A stretch of 64,000 bases of DNA, taken from positions 1-64,000 of the forward strand of contig NZ_BMTN01000002.1 of assembly GCF_014649695.1 (NCBI RefSeq), read 5' to 3'. A program made the translations under genes and the position numbers. Positions within the stretch are counted from its first letter, which is position 1. Every line of letters starts with the position of its first letter. The notes beneath the pieces are model-generated. The model worked only from the letters and a program-made list of their open reading frames with translations. It did no database searches and had not been told where the DNA came from. The stretch comes from Streptomyces kurssanovii. GTDB lineage: Bacteria > Actinomycetota > Actinomycetes > Streptomycetales > Streptomycetaceae. Below are positions 1 to 8,732 of the stretch, piece after piece.

Positions 1-1
1 G

Positions 2-136
2 CGGTTCCTAGACAGCTCCACTCCACAACCGGAGGCCTTTGCCATCGGCCAGATTCAGACCGTATCGTCACACAAACTCAACCAACCTGCCTGGGCAGTA
101 CAGCTAGCGCAGCGCGTGCAGGTTCCTTGCCAGTGA
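2..136 (+). CDS. C-terminal end of an unidentified protein (partial, runs off left edge)
   Basis: An open frame enters the window at base 2 and ends at TGA 134-136, giving 44 residues that finish with WAVQLAQRVQVPCQ. Its codons include CTA, TCA and TTT, which are rare in the rest of the window, so it may belong to recently acquired DNA. I do not recognise the family. Because it ends about 350 bases before a tRNA 3'-end fragment, it could be the last gene of an integrated element, but that is inference and the frame could also be fortuitous. Confidence 0.3.
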   Translation, partial: RFLDSSTPQPEAFAIGQIQTVSSHKLNQPAWAVQLAQRVQVPCQ

Positions 137-148
137 CGATGGATAAGG

Positions 149-358
149 TCATGCGGCGCGGTCGAAGACGTTGAAATGGCACGGGCGTTGAGTAGGGCGT
201 TCGAGATAACGGGCGCGTTCGGCGTCGGCGTGGTACGGCCATTGGTAGGGGCGGGCCCGTTCCGCTGTCGGGGGCGGTGTATCCGGTGATCTGTATTTCA
301 CGTCGTCACGGGAGGCGTGGCCTCTGCGGACAGGCGGCGAGTCAGCGCGATGACCCAA
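149..358 (-). CDS. possible small protein of unknown function
   Basis: A 69-codon frame rich in Arg, Pro and His, ending PCHFNVFDRAA. There is no recognisable domain and no strong ribosome-binding site. It lies between the partial gene at the left edge and the tRNA fragment. It might be a small gene of an integrated element or just open frame in GC-rich DNA; I favour neither strongly. Confidence 0.2.
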   Translation of the reverse strand: MGHRADSPPVRRGHASRDDVKYRSPDTPPPTAERARPYQWPYHADAERARYLERPTQRPCHFNVFDRAA

Positions 359-480
359 TGCTCGAGCAGGTTTCTATCTGCCACGTGCTGAGCGACACCT
401 AACCCGTACAGTGGGCGTGGACCATGCGTGGACGGGACGACACAAGGCAGCGGACGGCAAGGCTTTGAGCTGGGCGTAAG

Positions 481-538
481 GCCCACTAGCCCACGGCCTC
501 CGGTCGTGTGCGCAGGTTCGAATCCTGCCGGGGGCACA
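481..538 (+). pseudogene. 3' portion of a class II tRNA gene, probable attachment-site scar
   Basis: The stretch holds a variable-arm hairpin CGGCC-TCC-GGTCG (494-506), a T-arm GCAGG-TTCGAAT-CCTGC (512-528) and an acceptor strand CGGGGGC (529-535) followed by A-C-A. The long variable arm points to a Leu/Ser-type tRNA. The matching 5' acceptor strand GCCCCCG is absent both upstream and downstream, so this is not a complete gene. Actinobacterial integrases commonly recombine in tRNA 3' halves and leave such copies, so an attL/attR remnant is the likeliest reading. A permuted layout was checked and no 5' half follows. Confidence 0.6.
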
Positions 539-590
539 GAAGCCGGACCAGCGTGATCAGGCCGCTGACCTGCCGAGTGCCAGACATCGA

Positions 591-621
591 GAGCCGGACC
601 CGGTCCCACTGGGTCCGGCTC
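591..621 (+). terminator. intrinsic terminator downstream of the tRNA fragment
   Basis: Perfect 11-bp stem GAGCCGGACCC / GGGTCCGGCTC with a 9-nt loop, followed by TTTGTCGTT. The arm sequence nearly repeats that of the hairpin at 18070-18109. Confidence 0.7.
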
Positions 622-639
622 TTTGTCGTTGCGGCTCGC

Positions 640-1055
640 TCATCGCCGGTGCGTGGCGAGTGGGGCCACCGGCGGTGGCGAATCCCCTGGGCGCCGCTCA
701 CCGCGCACCGCGCTCGCGCCGGCCTTCGCGGACCAGGGCGCCGTCGACTCCTGGTACGCGGCCGGCCGCCGGAGGCGTTCCGGAGCACGAGTCGGCCCGC
801 GCTCCGCGCCGCAGTACGTCGCGGTGCGTCGCGGTGCGTCGCCCGGGCACCACGTGCCCGGTCGTCCCCGGCCACCCGCGAGCGTGCCGAGCAAGGCAGC
901 GGCCATCGACCGGGCCCCGGAAAGCGCGGCGCGGCCATCGACCCGGTCGAGAGAGCGCGGCGCCGCCGTACACCGGGCCGAGAGAGCGCGGCGCGGCCAT
1001 CGACCGGGCCGAGGGGCCCCGGCCCGGTCGACGACCGCCCGGGGCGGGCCCCGCG
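640..1055. repeat. gene-free spacer with ~31-bp tandem repeats
   Basis: No frame here has convincing coding character. From about 899 to 1022 there are four degenerate copies of a unit of about 31 bases built around GCGCGGCCATCGACCGG and AGAGAGCGCGGCG. A shorter GTCGCGGTGC repeat lies near 826-840. The repeats may be replication-slippage products in decayed DNA. Confidence 0.55.
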
Positions 1056-1541
1056 TCAGTCCCCGCGCGGCCCTCGGAAGTCCACCGACGTGACAAGGGC
1101 GTAGTCGAAGTAGATCGGGTCCCCCTCCTCGTCCATCGGGTACTCGAAACTGCTCTCGTTCGAGAGGATCACCTTCAGGTCGGGAAGGGTGTCCACACCG
1201 TCGTCGTTCTGCTCGACCGTGTGACCCCGTTCCTCGAGGCGCTCCAGCAGTTCCTCGCTGGGAGTCCGGAAGACGTCGAGCCCGTCGAGGAGGACCGTCA
1301 CATCCGCGTCCTCGACCCGGAACCGGTACACGTGGATGTCGGACAGCGCGCCCTTGGTGAAGCCGAGGTTGAACTCGGTCTGGGAGTCCCCGTGCTCGCA
1401 GAGCACCTGTCCGGGCGCGTCGCCGTAGTCAGGGTCGGAGGGGGCGAAGCCCAGTTCGCGCGCGGCCCCGACCGCCTCGTCGGCCGACATGCCGAGCCTG
1501 AGTGTGGCAACCCCCACCTCCGGCAGCAGTTCCAGAATCAT
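1056..1541 (-). CDS. putative immunity protein for the adjacent RHS toxin
   Basis: This 161-residue acidic, soluble protein has no signal peptide or membrane segment. Its start MILELLPEVGVATLRLGM leads into a small alpha/beta-looking fold. It lies 96 bases downstream of the RHS toxin gene on the same strand, the usual place for the gene that neutralises the toxin tip in polymorphic toxin systems. Small size, acidity and position support the call; I do not recognise a named immunity family with certainty. It might also be an unrelated orphan gene. Confidence 0.55.
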   Translation of the reverse strand: MILELLPEVGVATLRLGMSADEAVGAARELGFAPSDPDYGDAPGQVLCEHGDSQTEFNLGFTKGALSDIHVYRFRVEDADVTVLLDGLDVFRTPSEELLERLEERGHTVEQNDDGVDTLPDLKVILSNESSFEYPMDEEGDPIYFDYALVTSVDFRGPRGD

Positions 1542-1637
1542 CGCCGTCCCTTCCGACCGTCCCGTACGTGCCGCCGCCTACTCTGCCGCATCCACCGGGT
1601 GCCGATCCCGGTGGACGGTACAGATCGCAGCGGGTCC

Positions 1638-4600
1638 TCAGCGCAGCAGTTCGGCCTCATCGATCGTCCAGCCCTTTTTCGTGAGCAGCGCCTGGAGGTT
1701 CTTGTTGTCCTTCAGGCTCTCCACCATCTCCCGGATGTGGTCGTCGTATTTTCCGGGGAACTTGTGCTTGATGTCGTCGATGTCCATCCGCATCGCCTCG
1801 GTGATCCGTCCCTGGCTGATCAGTTCCCGCTGCCACTGGTGCCATGCCTGGGCCACCAGGTCGTTGTCGGTGCTGTTCAGCTTCTTGTGATCGGCGCGCT
1901 CCATGCGAATGGCCGGGCCGTTGTTGACCTTTTGCTTCTTGTGCGGCTTGTTCGCGATGTAGAAGCCCGGCTCGATGACCTGCTTCCAGGCCGCCTTGGG
2001 CGGGATGTGGTTGACCTCCATCGACACCGGGAACCGCGTCCCGTCCGCCTTCTCGTTGGCAGGCAGCAGGCCGCCGTACCATCCGCCCTTCTCGGTGCAT
2101 CCCTTGGCGATCAGCCCTTCGGGATCCATCCAGGTGTGCGGATTGGTGACATAGGCAGCCGGATTGGCGGCTGGGGCGAGCCCCAGGGGGTCGGACGATA
2201 CGAAGCGGGCCGTCTCCGGGTCGTAGTGCCGGTGGACGTTGTAGTGGAGACCGGTCTCCGGGTCGTCGTACTGGCCCGGGAAGCGCAATGGGGTGTAGGC
2301 GCTGGCATCGCGGTTCCAGGCCGTGAGCCCCCAGACGGTGGAGCGGTTGTACCAGGCGATCCCGCCCTGTTCGTCGACGAGTTCGGTGGGCGTGCCGATC
2401 AGGTCGGTGACGATGGCGAAGAAGCGGCTGTCGACCTCTTCCTGTCGGGCGTCGTCGCCGACCGTGCGGCGCTCCAACTGGGACAGGGGACGGTAGCCCT
2501 CGTGGTCCCAGGTCAGCGTGACACCGGACGCGGTGTCGGTCTGCTCGGCAAGCCTGGTGTCCTCCCAGCAGAAGAGGACCGTGGAGACGACGGTGGTCCC
2601 GTCGGCGGCCATGCGGTGTTTGGCGGTACGACGGCCGAAGGGGTCATAGGTGTAGCGCCAGACCGTGCCGTCCGGGGTGGTGCAGGAGGTGAGCCGGTCC
2701 TCGGCGTCCCACGTGTAGCGCCACGTGTCTGGCTTGCGGGACAGGCGCTTCTTCTGGCGAAGTACGACCCGGCCGGCGTCGTCGTACTCATAGCGCAGTC
2801 CGCCCGCGGAGACCAGACGCGTACCCTCGTACACACGCTCGCCGCGGCTCTCCGTGTGGCGGGCCCGGTCTGGCCACTGGGCACCGGTCTGGTTCCCTGT
2901 GGCGTCGTAGCTGTACCGCTCCGACCAGTTCTCCACGGTCACCCCGAGTGGCCGCCCCAGCGCGTCGAGGTCGAACCGGGTGGTCAGCCCGTTGAGTTCG
3001 TCCGTTGCCGATGTGAGCTGGCCGTCGGCGCGGTAACCGAAGGCCCGGGAGCGGACCGTGCGCCGGTCCGTGGACACCTTCTGCGACGTCAGACGACCGA
3101 CGGTGTCCCAGGCGGAGGCGAGCGCCACCGGTGCCGTGGCGGGCCCGAAGGTACGGGTCAGCTCGCGGCCCAGTACGTCGCGGGTGAAGTCGATGGCGTG
3201 GCCTCCCACCGCGACACGGGTCCGATTGCCGCCCTCGTCGTACGTGTACGACGTGACGGCCCCCGTCGGTGTGGTGCGCGAGATCAGCTCGCCGTGAGCG
3301 TCGTAGCCGAACCGCATGGTCCGGCCGTCGACGGTCTCCGCCAGCAGACGGCCTGTCGCGTCGCGTTCGAGGGCGAGGACGGACGTCGGTGTCTCGGCCC
3401 GGGTCAGCCGGTCGGCGGCGTCGTAGAAGAATCGGGTGACCGTCCCGGCGGCGTCCTTCTCCCGCAGATGACCGAGGGCGTCGTAGGTCATGGTGACGCG
3501 GTGGCCGGACGGGCTGACGCGGGCGACCAGCCGGCCGGCCCCGTCGTGTTCGTAGGTCGTGGTGCGGCCGTCGAAGTCCGTCTCCGACATCGCCAGCCCG
3601 GTCGGGCCGTAGGCATAGGCCCATGTCCGGCCTTGGGGGTTGAGGACTCCGGTGAGCCGCAGTTCGGTGTCGTACGTGAACTCGTAGCGCGCTCCGTCCA
3701 CACCGGTACGTGCGGCGAGCAGATCGAACCAGGTGTATTCGAACCGGACCGTGCCGCCCAGGCTGTTGGTGTGCGAGAGGCAGTTGCCCTCCTCGTCCCA
3801 GGTCCACGACTCGGTCGTGCCGTCCGGAGCCGTGCGCCGGAACAGCCGGCCGTCCGGCGTCCACTCCAGCCGGGTGACGGATCCGGCCGCGTCGGCCGAC
3901 TCGCAGGGCCGCCCGAAGGCGTCCCGGGTGAGGGTGTAGGTGGCGCCCTGGGGATCCGTGGCCGACAGGGTGAGTCCTGCGGGGTCGTTGACCCGCCGCT
4001 CTGTCATGCCGGTTGGGAAGGTCACCGTGGCGGGGGCGCCCGTCGCGTCGTAGGTGTAGCTGGTCGACGTTCCGTCGGGGGCCGTCACCGACAGCCGATT
4101 ACCTCGGTCGTCGAAGGTCTGCCGCCAGACGGACCCGTCCGGACCCGTGACCGACACGGGCAGGTGCCGCTCGTCGTAGACGGCCGACGCGCGGCGCCCG
4201 TCGGGCAGGAGCATCGTGATCAGGTCGCCGTGCTCGTCGTAGCCGAACTCGGCGGTGTTGCCGAGTTCATCGGTGCGGGAGAGCAGATTGTCGTAGCGGT
4301 CCCAGGTGAACAGCACGGTGTGGCCGCGGGCGTCGGTCTCGGCGACGGTCTGGCCGAGGCTGTTGAACCGGGTGACGGTCACCGCACCCGTGGAGTCGGT
4401 GAACCGGGTGACGCGGGCCTCGGTGTCGTAGGAGAAACATGAGGAGAGCGCCCCGTCGGGGCCGATCGTCTCCACCACCCGGCCCGCGGTGTCGTACACA
4501 TAGGTGTACGTGTGGCCGTTCCGGTCGGTCCAGGACGTGACGCGGTGGTCGTCGTCATAGGTGAAGCGCAGTGGCACACCGGACGAGCCCGCGACGGACT

Positions 4601-5753
4601 CCAGGTTCCGCTCGGTGTCGTACCCGAAGGAGGCGACGCGCACAGGCCCTTCAGGGGTCTGCACGTCCAAGGCGGTGACCAGGCCGCGTTCGTGATCGGC
4701 GACGACGCGCACCCGGTAGCCGGCGTCGTGGCTCACGAAGACCGGCAGGCCGTCCTCGGTGCGGCTGATCCGGTAGGCGTTGCCGTTGCGGTCCTCGATG
4801 TCACTCAGCCAGTACAGGCCGGAGCGGTACGGGCTGCCTGTGAAGCGACGGGTGAGTCCCGAACGCGGGTCGGTGACCGCGTACGTGACATCGCCGAGAA
4901 CCCCCCGCTCGACGAAGACGAGCGGCAGCCGATCACCCTCCAGCGGCAGCACCTCTTGGCCGCCTTCGGCCGGCAACGCCGGATAGAAGAGGACGGAGCC
5001 GTCCTCCCGCGCCCAGGCGGTGCCTGAACCGGTCATCTCCAGGCGCTCGTCGAAGGTGGACGCCCAGCTGCTGCCGTAGCAGTGGCCGAAGCGGTAGCTG
5101 GATATGTGCGTGCGCCGCAGCACCAGGGACAGCATGCCCGGCAGGACGAGGTCCGTCTGGGTCATCACCATCTCTCCGGTGGCCACGTCCACCGGGTCGG
5201 TCTTGCACCGCCTGTTGAGCAGGGACATCGCGACGTCGCGGACGCGGTCCAGCATCTCGCGCATCGACCTGGGGCGTCGGCGTCCGGGCTCCGAGTTGCC
5301 ACGGCGGCCGCCGGGACCGCCTTCGTCCTTGCCGTCCCTGGTCGCGATGGCCTTGACGCGGTCTCGGACGTCACCGTCGGTGTCCTTGTGCGTCTTGGAG
5401 CCCTTGGTGATGGCGTCGGGGACCTTCTTGCCGACGTGGTCTCCCAGGTCGTCGAGGGCCTTGGTGAGCTTCTCCGTGATGCCTTCGATGGTGGTGTCGA
5501 GGACGGCCGTCAGGGAGTCCTTGCCCTTGGCCCGGCCGTGGTGCCCCTTGGCTTTGCCCAGCTTGCTGCCCGCCCGGGACTTCATGGTGACTTCCACGGA
5601 GGCCAGGTGCATGCCGGCCTTGCCGTGGGCATCGTGGTCGATCTCCGGGCCGCCGCCGGATCCGGGACCGGCGGGACCGCCCGCGGAGTTGAGCTGGAGA
5701 ACCGTCCTTGCCCGCCTGCTTCGTCTGGTCGGTGTTGTAACCGTCCTGGACAC
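1638..5753 (-). CDS. RHS/YD-repeat polymorphic toxin with C-terminal HNH-like nuclease
   Basis: A DUF6531-like entry segment (KTDPVDVATGEMV, near residue 160) is followed by many YD repeats (GxxxxYxYDxxGR pattern) over residues ~300-1150. The RHS core then includes LRFPGQYDDPETGLHYN, SSDPLGL and WMDPEGL. The final ~155 residues differ: MEVNHIPPK, then GPAIRMERADHKKLNST, a spacing typical of HNH/Endo VII-like nucleases in polymorphic toxins. RHS shells encapsulate and deliver such tips in interbacterial competition. The first ~18 residues read from the wrong frame: the homologous N-terminus continues in the frame of the neighbouring 5371-6324 entry, so the gene carries a frameshift near 5700. 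If the shift is real the toxin may be dead or need recoding; if it is a sequencing error the full protein would be about 1,560 residues. Confidence 0.85.
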   Translation of the reverse strand: MSRTVTTPTRRSRRARTVLQLNSAGGPAGPGSGGGPEIDHDAHGKAGMHLASVEVTMKSRAGSKLGKAKGHHGRAKGKDSLTAVLDTTIEGITEKLTKALDDLGDHVGKKVPDAITKGSKTHKDTDGDVRDRVKAIATRDGKDEGGPGGRRGNSEPGRRRPRSMREMLDRVRDVAMSLLNRRCKTDPVDVATGEMVMTQTDLVLPGMLSLVLRRTHISSYRFGHCYGSSWASTFDERLEMTGSGTAWAREDGSVLFYPALPAEGGQEVLPLEGDRLPLVFVERGVLGDVTYAVTDPRSGLTRRFTGSPYRSGLYWLSDIEDRNGNAYRISRTEDGLPVFVSHDAGYRVRVVADHERGLVTALDVQTPEGPVRVASFGYDTERNLESVAGSSGVPLRFTYDDDHRVTSWTDRNGHTYTYVYDTAGRVVETIGPDGALSSCFSYDTEARVTRFTDSTGAVTVTRFNSLGQTVAETDARGHTVLFTWDRYDNLLSRTDELGNTAEFGYDEHGDLITMLLPDGRRASAVYDERHLPVSVTGPDGSVWRQTFDDRGNRLSVTAPDGTSTSYTYDATGAPATVTFPTGMTERRVNDPAGLTLSATDPQGATYTLTRDAFGRPCESADAAGSVTRLEWTPDGRLFRRTAPDGTTESWTWDEEGNCLSHTNSLGGTVRFEYTWFDLLAARTGVDGARYEFTYDTELRLTGVLNPQGRTWAYAYGPTGLAMSETDFDGRTTTYEHDGAGRLVARVSPSGHRVTMTYDALGHLREKDAAGTVTRFFYDAADRLTRAETPTSVLALERDATGRLLAETVDGRTMRFGYDAHGELISRTTPTGAVTSYTYDEGGNRTRVAVGGHAIDFTRDVLGRELTRTFGPATAPVALASAWDTVGRLTSQKVSTDRRTVRSRAFGYRADGQLTSATDELNGLTTRFDLDALGRPLGVTVENWSERYSYDATGNQTGAQWPDRARHTESRGERVYEGTRLVSAGGLRYEYDDAGRVVLRQKKRLSRKPDTWRYTWDAEDRLTSCTTPDGTVWRYTYDPFGRRTAKHRMAADGTTVVSTVLFCWEDTRLAEQTDTASGVTLTWDHEGYRPLSQLERRTVGDDARQEEVDSRFFAIVTDLIGTPTELVDEQGGIAWYNRSTVWGLTAWNRDASAYTPLRFPGQYDDPETGLHYNVHRHYDPETARFVSSDPLGLAPAANPAAYVTNPHTWMDPEGLIAKGCTEKGGWYGGLLPANEKADGTRFPVSMEVNHIPPKAAWKQVIEPGFYIANKPHKKQKVNNGPAIRMERADHKKLNSTDNDLVAQAWHQWQRELISQGRITEAMRMDIDDIKHKFPGKYDDHIREMVESLKDNKNLQALLTKKGWTIDEAELLR

Positions 5754-6324
5754 CGGCGACGTTCAGTGCGGTCTGGATCGCCAGGTCGGCGACGATGTTC
5801 TCGATCGCGGCAACCGCGGGCTCCGTGAGCGTGGCGACGATCTCCGCGACGGCCGCCTCGGCCATCTCCTTCAGGATCCGTTTGAACGCGATCCGGGTTG
5901 CGGCGATCTTGGCGCCGGCCAGCAGCGTCGACAGGCCGGCCGTCACCGGTGCGAACGCCAACGTGATGCCTACGGTGGCGCACAGGTCGGCCAGTTCGGC
6001 CACCGCAGCGATCTTACGGGCGACGATGATGTCGGCGACCCGGTCGAGCGCACCGGCCACCAATCGGGACGCTTTGGCCAGGTCCTTGTGCTTGCCCTGC
6101 ACCTTCGACCAGTGCGTGTCCAGGGCGGTCAATGACTCGCTCTGTCCGCTGGCGAGCAGTTTCTGTATGTGCCCGTACGCCGTCCCCGCGTCGTCGTCCG
6201 CGTCGTCGGCGAACTCCCGCAAGGAGTCCGCCATGTCGCGGTACGCGTCCTCGTCGACGTTCGGCCAGCCCACGCCGACGATATCGAGCATCGTGTCGAC
6301 GCCTTCAGGAATCGTGTACCCCAC
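5371..6324 (-). CDS. N-terminal WXG100-like part of the RHS toxin, split off by a frameshift
   Basis: Residues 1-208 (6324 down to about 5701) are a helical domain with GWPNVDEDAY near residue 20 and a hydrophobic segment around residues 110-140. This resembles the WXG100-type leader of actinobacterial toxins exported by type VII secretion. After QTKQAGKDG the frame becomes Arg/Gly-rich nonsense, while the neighbouring frame picks up sensible sequence at LQLNSAGG (about 5699). A single-base change near 5695-5705 would fuse the two. I treat residues after 208 as out-of-frame translation and this entry as the 5' part of one toxin gene spanning 6324-1638. Confidence 0.7.
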   Translation of the reverse strand: MGYTIPEGVDTMLDIVGVGWPNVDEDAYRDMADSLREFADDADDDAGTAYGHIQKLLASGQSESLTALDTHWSKVQGKHKDLAKASRLVAGALDRVADIIVARKIAAVAELADLCATVGITLAFAPVTAGLSTLLAGAKIAATRIAFKRILKEMAEAAVAEIVATLTEPAVAAIENIVADLAIQTALNVAGVQDGYNTDQTKQAGKDGSPAQLRGRSRRSRIRRRPGDRPRCPRQGRHAPGLRGSHHEVPGGQQAGQSQGAPRPGQGQGLPDGRPRHHHRRHHGEAHQGPRRPGRPRRQEGPRRHHQGLQDAQGHRR

Positions 6325-7324
6325 GACGCAACAACCCCCGTCCCCCCATGAAATGTGATCGTCCTCTGATCACCCTTACATGTGACGCATCGTCGCCACC
6401 AGCCGGTTCCTTACGCGATGACCAACTGAGCCTGTCGCAAAGGGACTTCATGGGTCAGCGGCGAACGGAGCCGCAGCCGGTGCAGGCGCTCACGGGCCGC
6501 GCACCGGTGCTGCCGTGACGGAGGGTCACCCGCTTCTGTACGCGGCGGGAGCCGTTCCGGCGGAGAAACACCGCAGCCCCGCCGGGAGATGAACCACGCT
6601 GAGCGACCGCTCGGCCACGAGGGCGACGGTCGCGGCGCAGGTTGGGACGATCAGCCTCGAGCATCGCATCGTTCGAGCAGGGCGGACTTCGGCCTCAGCG
6701 GCTCTCAGCACGTGTGACGTCCAGATCACCGGGGCCCGGCGCGCCCGCTGCAAGGTGATCGCCGAGCAACTCGGCTACAGCGACGACCACATCGACGACG
6801 GTTTGCCCATGGAACCGCCGTAAGGGTCGCCCGGGCGGCAGACCGTGTCCGGCTACCGCCCGATGCCGTTCAGCGCGCGCACTGCGCCGGTGAAGGCGGA
6901 CTCGGCTGCACGTGGTCAGCATGGCCCCCGCGAGGAGGGTGCCGACCACGCCGACGTCGGAACCGACCACACGGAAACGGCGAGGACGCCACACGCACCG
7001 GCGACGGTACTCAGGGGAACGGGTGCCCTCGCGATTACGCGCGCCGCGCACCCAGCCCTTCACGGCCTGCTTGGGACACCAGGCGCGATGACACCGCGTC
7101 GGACAACCCCAGAGGCAATCCCGCGGGCAACGCATTCCCTGAGAGATGAACACCGGCAGAGATAGCACTCACGATCGATGACGACCGGTTCGCTTCAGGT
7201 CCTGCCCACGGGGTAATCACCACCCAGCTTGCGGCTGGAATTCCCGCGTCCCGGATTCCCGCCAGCTCGCCACTGGAGTGCGTTCAGCAAATCGCATGAG
7301 CCAATCGACCAGAGAGGCCGAACC
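6325..7324. other. 1-kb gene-poor interval with decayed sequence
   Basis: Apart from the possible fragment at 6593-6823, no frame with normal Streptomyces codon bias and a start site is visible. The stretch separates the toxin module from the duplicated-domain gene and looks like accumulated remnants. Confidence 0.5.
6593..6823 (+). pseudogene. possible truncated gene fragment
   Basis: A 76-codon frame opens directly after an in-frame TGA (6590-6592) and ends at TAA 6821-6823. It contains RRARCKVIAEQLGYSDDHIDD, which looks like part of a helical, perhaps DNA-binding, domain. There is no ATG or GTG and no ribosome-binding site, so at most it is the 3' remnant of a gene. The family is not identified. 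Confidence 0.25.
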
Positions 7325-8431
7325 ATGGCAGCGCAGGAGCTTTTCGTCGACTGGACATTCCGCAACGAAGAGAGGACTCGAGCCGTCGGAACCCTGGGCG
7401 GCCACCAGGTGACCCTCACCGGGACGGCCGCCGGACCGGTGTCGGAATTCAAACCCCTGGGCGCCGCCTATCTCGACGAGAACTGGGAGCAATTCGGGCT
7501 GGACCTCTTCACCCCGCAGATGCCCGACTCGGACATGATCGAAATCGTGGGCCTGACCGGCCATTCGTTCACCATCGGGTTCGAGACCGAGGTGCAGGAC
7601 CTGGTCCTGCACCTGGGATCGCTCGCCTCGACCCTGGTGTTCACAGACCCGGCGAACGTGACGGTCACAAAACTCAGCGGCGACGACGATTTCCAGGCCG
7701 AAGGCAACAAGGTCGAAGGCCAGTACCATGAGCCTTCCGACGGCGGGCCCAGCGACTCCAACGGCAGCGTTCGCCTGCGCGGGCGCCAGCCATTCAGCTC
7801 CCTCACGTTCACCCTGGTGCCGAATCACCCCGTCACCGGACACGACGGCGTGCACTTCCAGCTCGGCGGAAAGGTGGAACCGCTTCAGTTCGTCGACTGG
7901 GACAGTCGTAACGAGGAGAGGACCGAAGCCACCGGAAAGCTGGACGGCCACAGGGTGACCCTCACCGGAACGGCTGCCGGACCGGTGTCAGAACTGAAAC
8001 CCCTGGGCGCCGCCTATCTCGACGAGAACTGGGAGCAATTCGGGCTGGACCTCTTCACCCCGCAGATGCCCGACTCGGACATGATCGAAATCGTGGGCCT
8101 GACCGGCCATTCGTTCACCATCAAGCTGCAGAAAAAGATGGAGGACCTCGTCATCCATCTGGGATCGCTCGCCTCGACCCTGCTGTTCACAGACCCGGCG
8201 GACGTGACGGTCACCAAACTCAGCGGCGACGAGAATTTCCAAGCCGAAGGCAACAAGGTCGAAGGCCTGTATCACCAGCCTTCCGACGGCGGGCCCAGCG
8301 ACTCCAACGGCAGCGTCCGCCTCCACGCGCTCGAGCCTTTCAACTCCCTCACGTTCACCCTGGTGCCGAGGGCACCCGTCATCGGACACGACGGCGTGCA
8401 CTTCCAGTTCGGCGGGACGCTGAAGCCGTGA
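7325..8431 (+). CDS. duplicated-domain protein of unknown function
   Basis: The ATG at 7325 is preceded by GAGAGG at a good spacing and is preferred over an open frame extending to 7229. The 368-residue protein consists of two tandem copies of one ~180-residue domain, roughly residues 7-188 and 189-368. Each begins FVDW, contains VTLTGTAAGPVSE, an identical stretch around GAAYLDENWEQFGLDLF and PQMPDSDMIEIVGLTGHSF, then GPSDSNGSVRL and SLTFTLVP. The DNA of the copies is nearly identical over long runs, so the duplication is recent or kept alike by gene conversion. There is no signal peptide, membrane helix or known catalytic motif. The beta-rich look suggests a binding module. Confidence 0.75.
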   Translation: MAAQELFVDWTFRNEERTRAVGTLGGHQVTLTGTAAGPVSEFKPLGAAYLDENWEQFGLDLFTPQMPDSDMIEIVGLTGHSFTIGFETEVQDLVLHLGSLASTLVFTDPANVTVTKLSGDDDFQAEGNKVEGQYHEPSDGGPSDSNGSVRLRGRQPFSSLTFTLVPNHPVTGHDGVHFQLGGKVEPLQFVDWDSRNEERTEATGKLDGHRVTLTGTAAGPVSELKPLGAAYLDENWEQFGLDLFTPQMPDSDMIEIVGLTGHSFTIKLQKKMEDLVIHLGSLASTLLFTDPADVTVTKLSGDENFQAEGNKVEGLYHQPSDGGPSDSNGSVRLHALEPFNSLTFTLVPRAPVIGHDGVHFQFGGTLKP

Positions 8432-8527
8432 GCTGAACTCCGGCAACGAACCGCGACCGCGGGGCCGGCCCCAACCGGGCATCTGCTGCCGTGGGCCGGC
8501 GCCCACCACCGCCTGCTTCATCGGACC

Positions 8528-8564
8528 TCACCTGGCGAGCACGGCCCTCCGGTTCGCCAGGTGA
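8528..8564 (+). terminator. hairpin downstream of the duplicated-domain gene
   Basis: Perfect 11-bp inverted repeat TCACCTGGCGA / TCGCCAGGTGA with a 15-nt loop, about 100 bases after the stop codon at 8431. There is no clear U-tract, as is usual in Streptomyces. Nothing else is seen between 8432 and 8732. Confidence 0.45.
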
Positions 8565-8732
8565 TCCCAACAAACCTGTCCGGTGGACCGTACATGTCAC
8601 TGCGCGTGACGAGGGAGCCGAGTCAGTAGCGGTACGGGCGGTGGCAGGTGCGCGAGAGAGATTGGCCGTCCAGCGTCCGCGAACAAAGGTCCGACTGCCC
8701 GGACGTGGCCCGGCGCACCCGGACGTGGCGGA

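Noticed and set aside
481-640. A third permuted tRNA at the left edge
   Set aside because: A 3' half is present, but no GCCCCCG-type 5' acceptor strand or D-arm follows within 150 bases.
899-1022. CRISPR array
   Set aside because: The copies are contiguous and degenerate with no unique spacers, and there are no cas genes.
660-4442. Very long open frame on the plus strand opposite the RHS gene
   Set aside because: It mirrors the RHS codon pattern on the other strand and has no domains or start site; long antisense frames are expected in GC-rich DNA.
5690-5753. Programmed ribosomal frameshifting in the RHS gene
   Set aside because: No slippery heptamer or clear downstream pseudoknot is visible around 5700; an indel or sequencing error is simpler.
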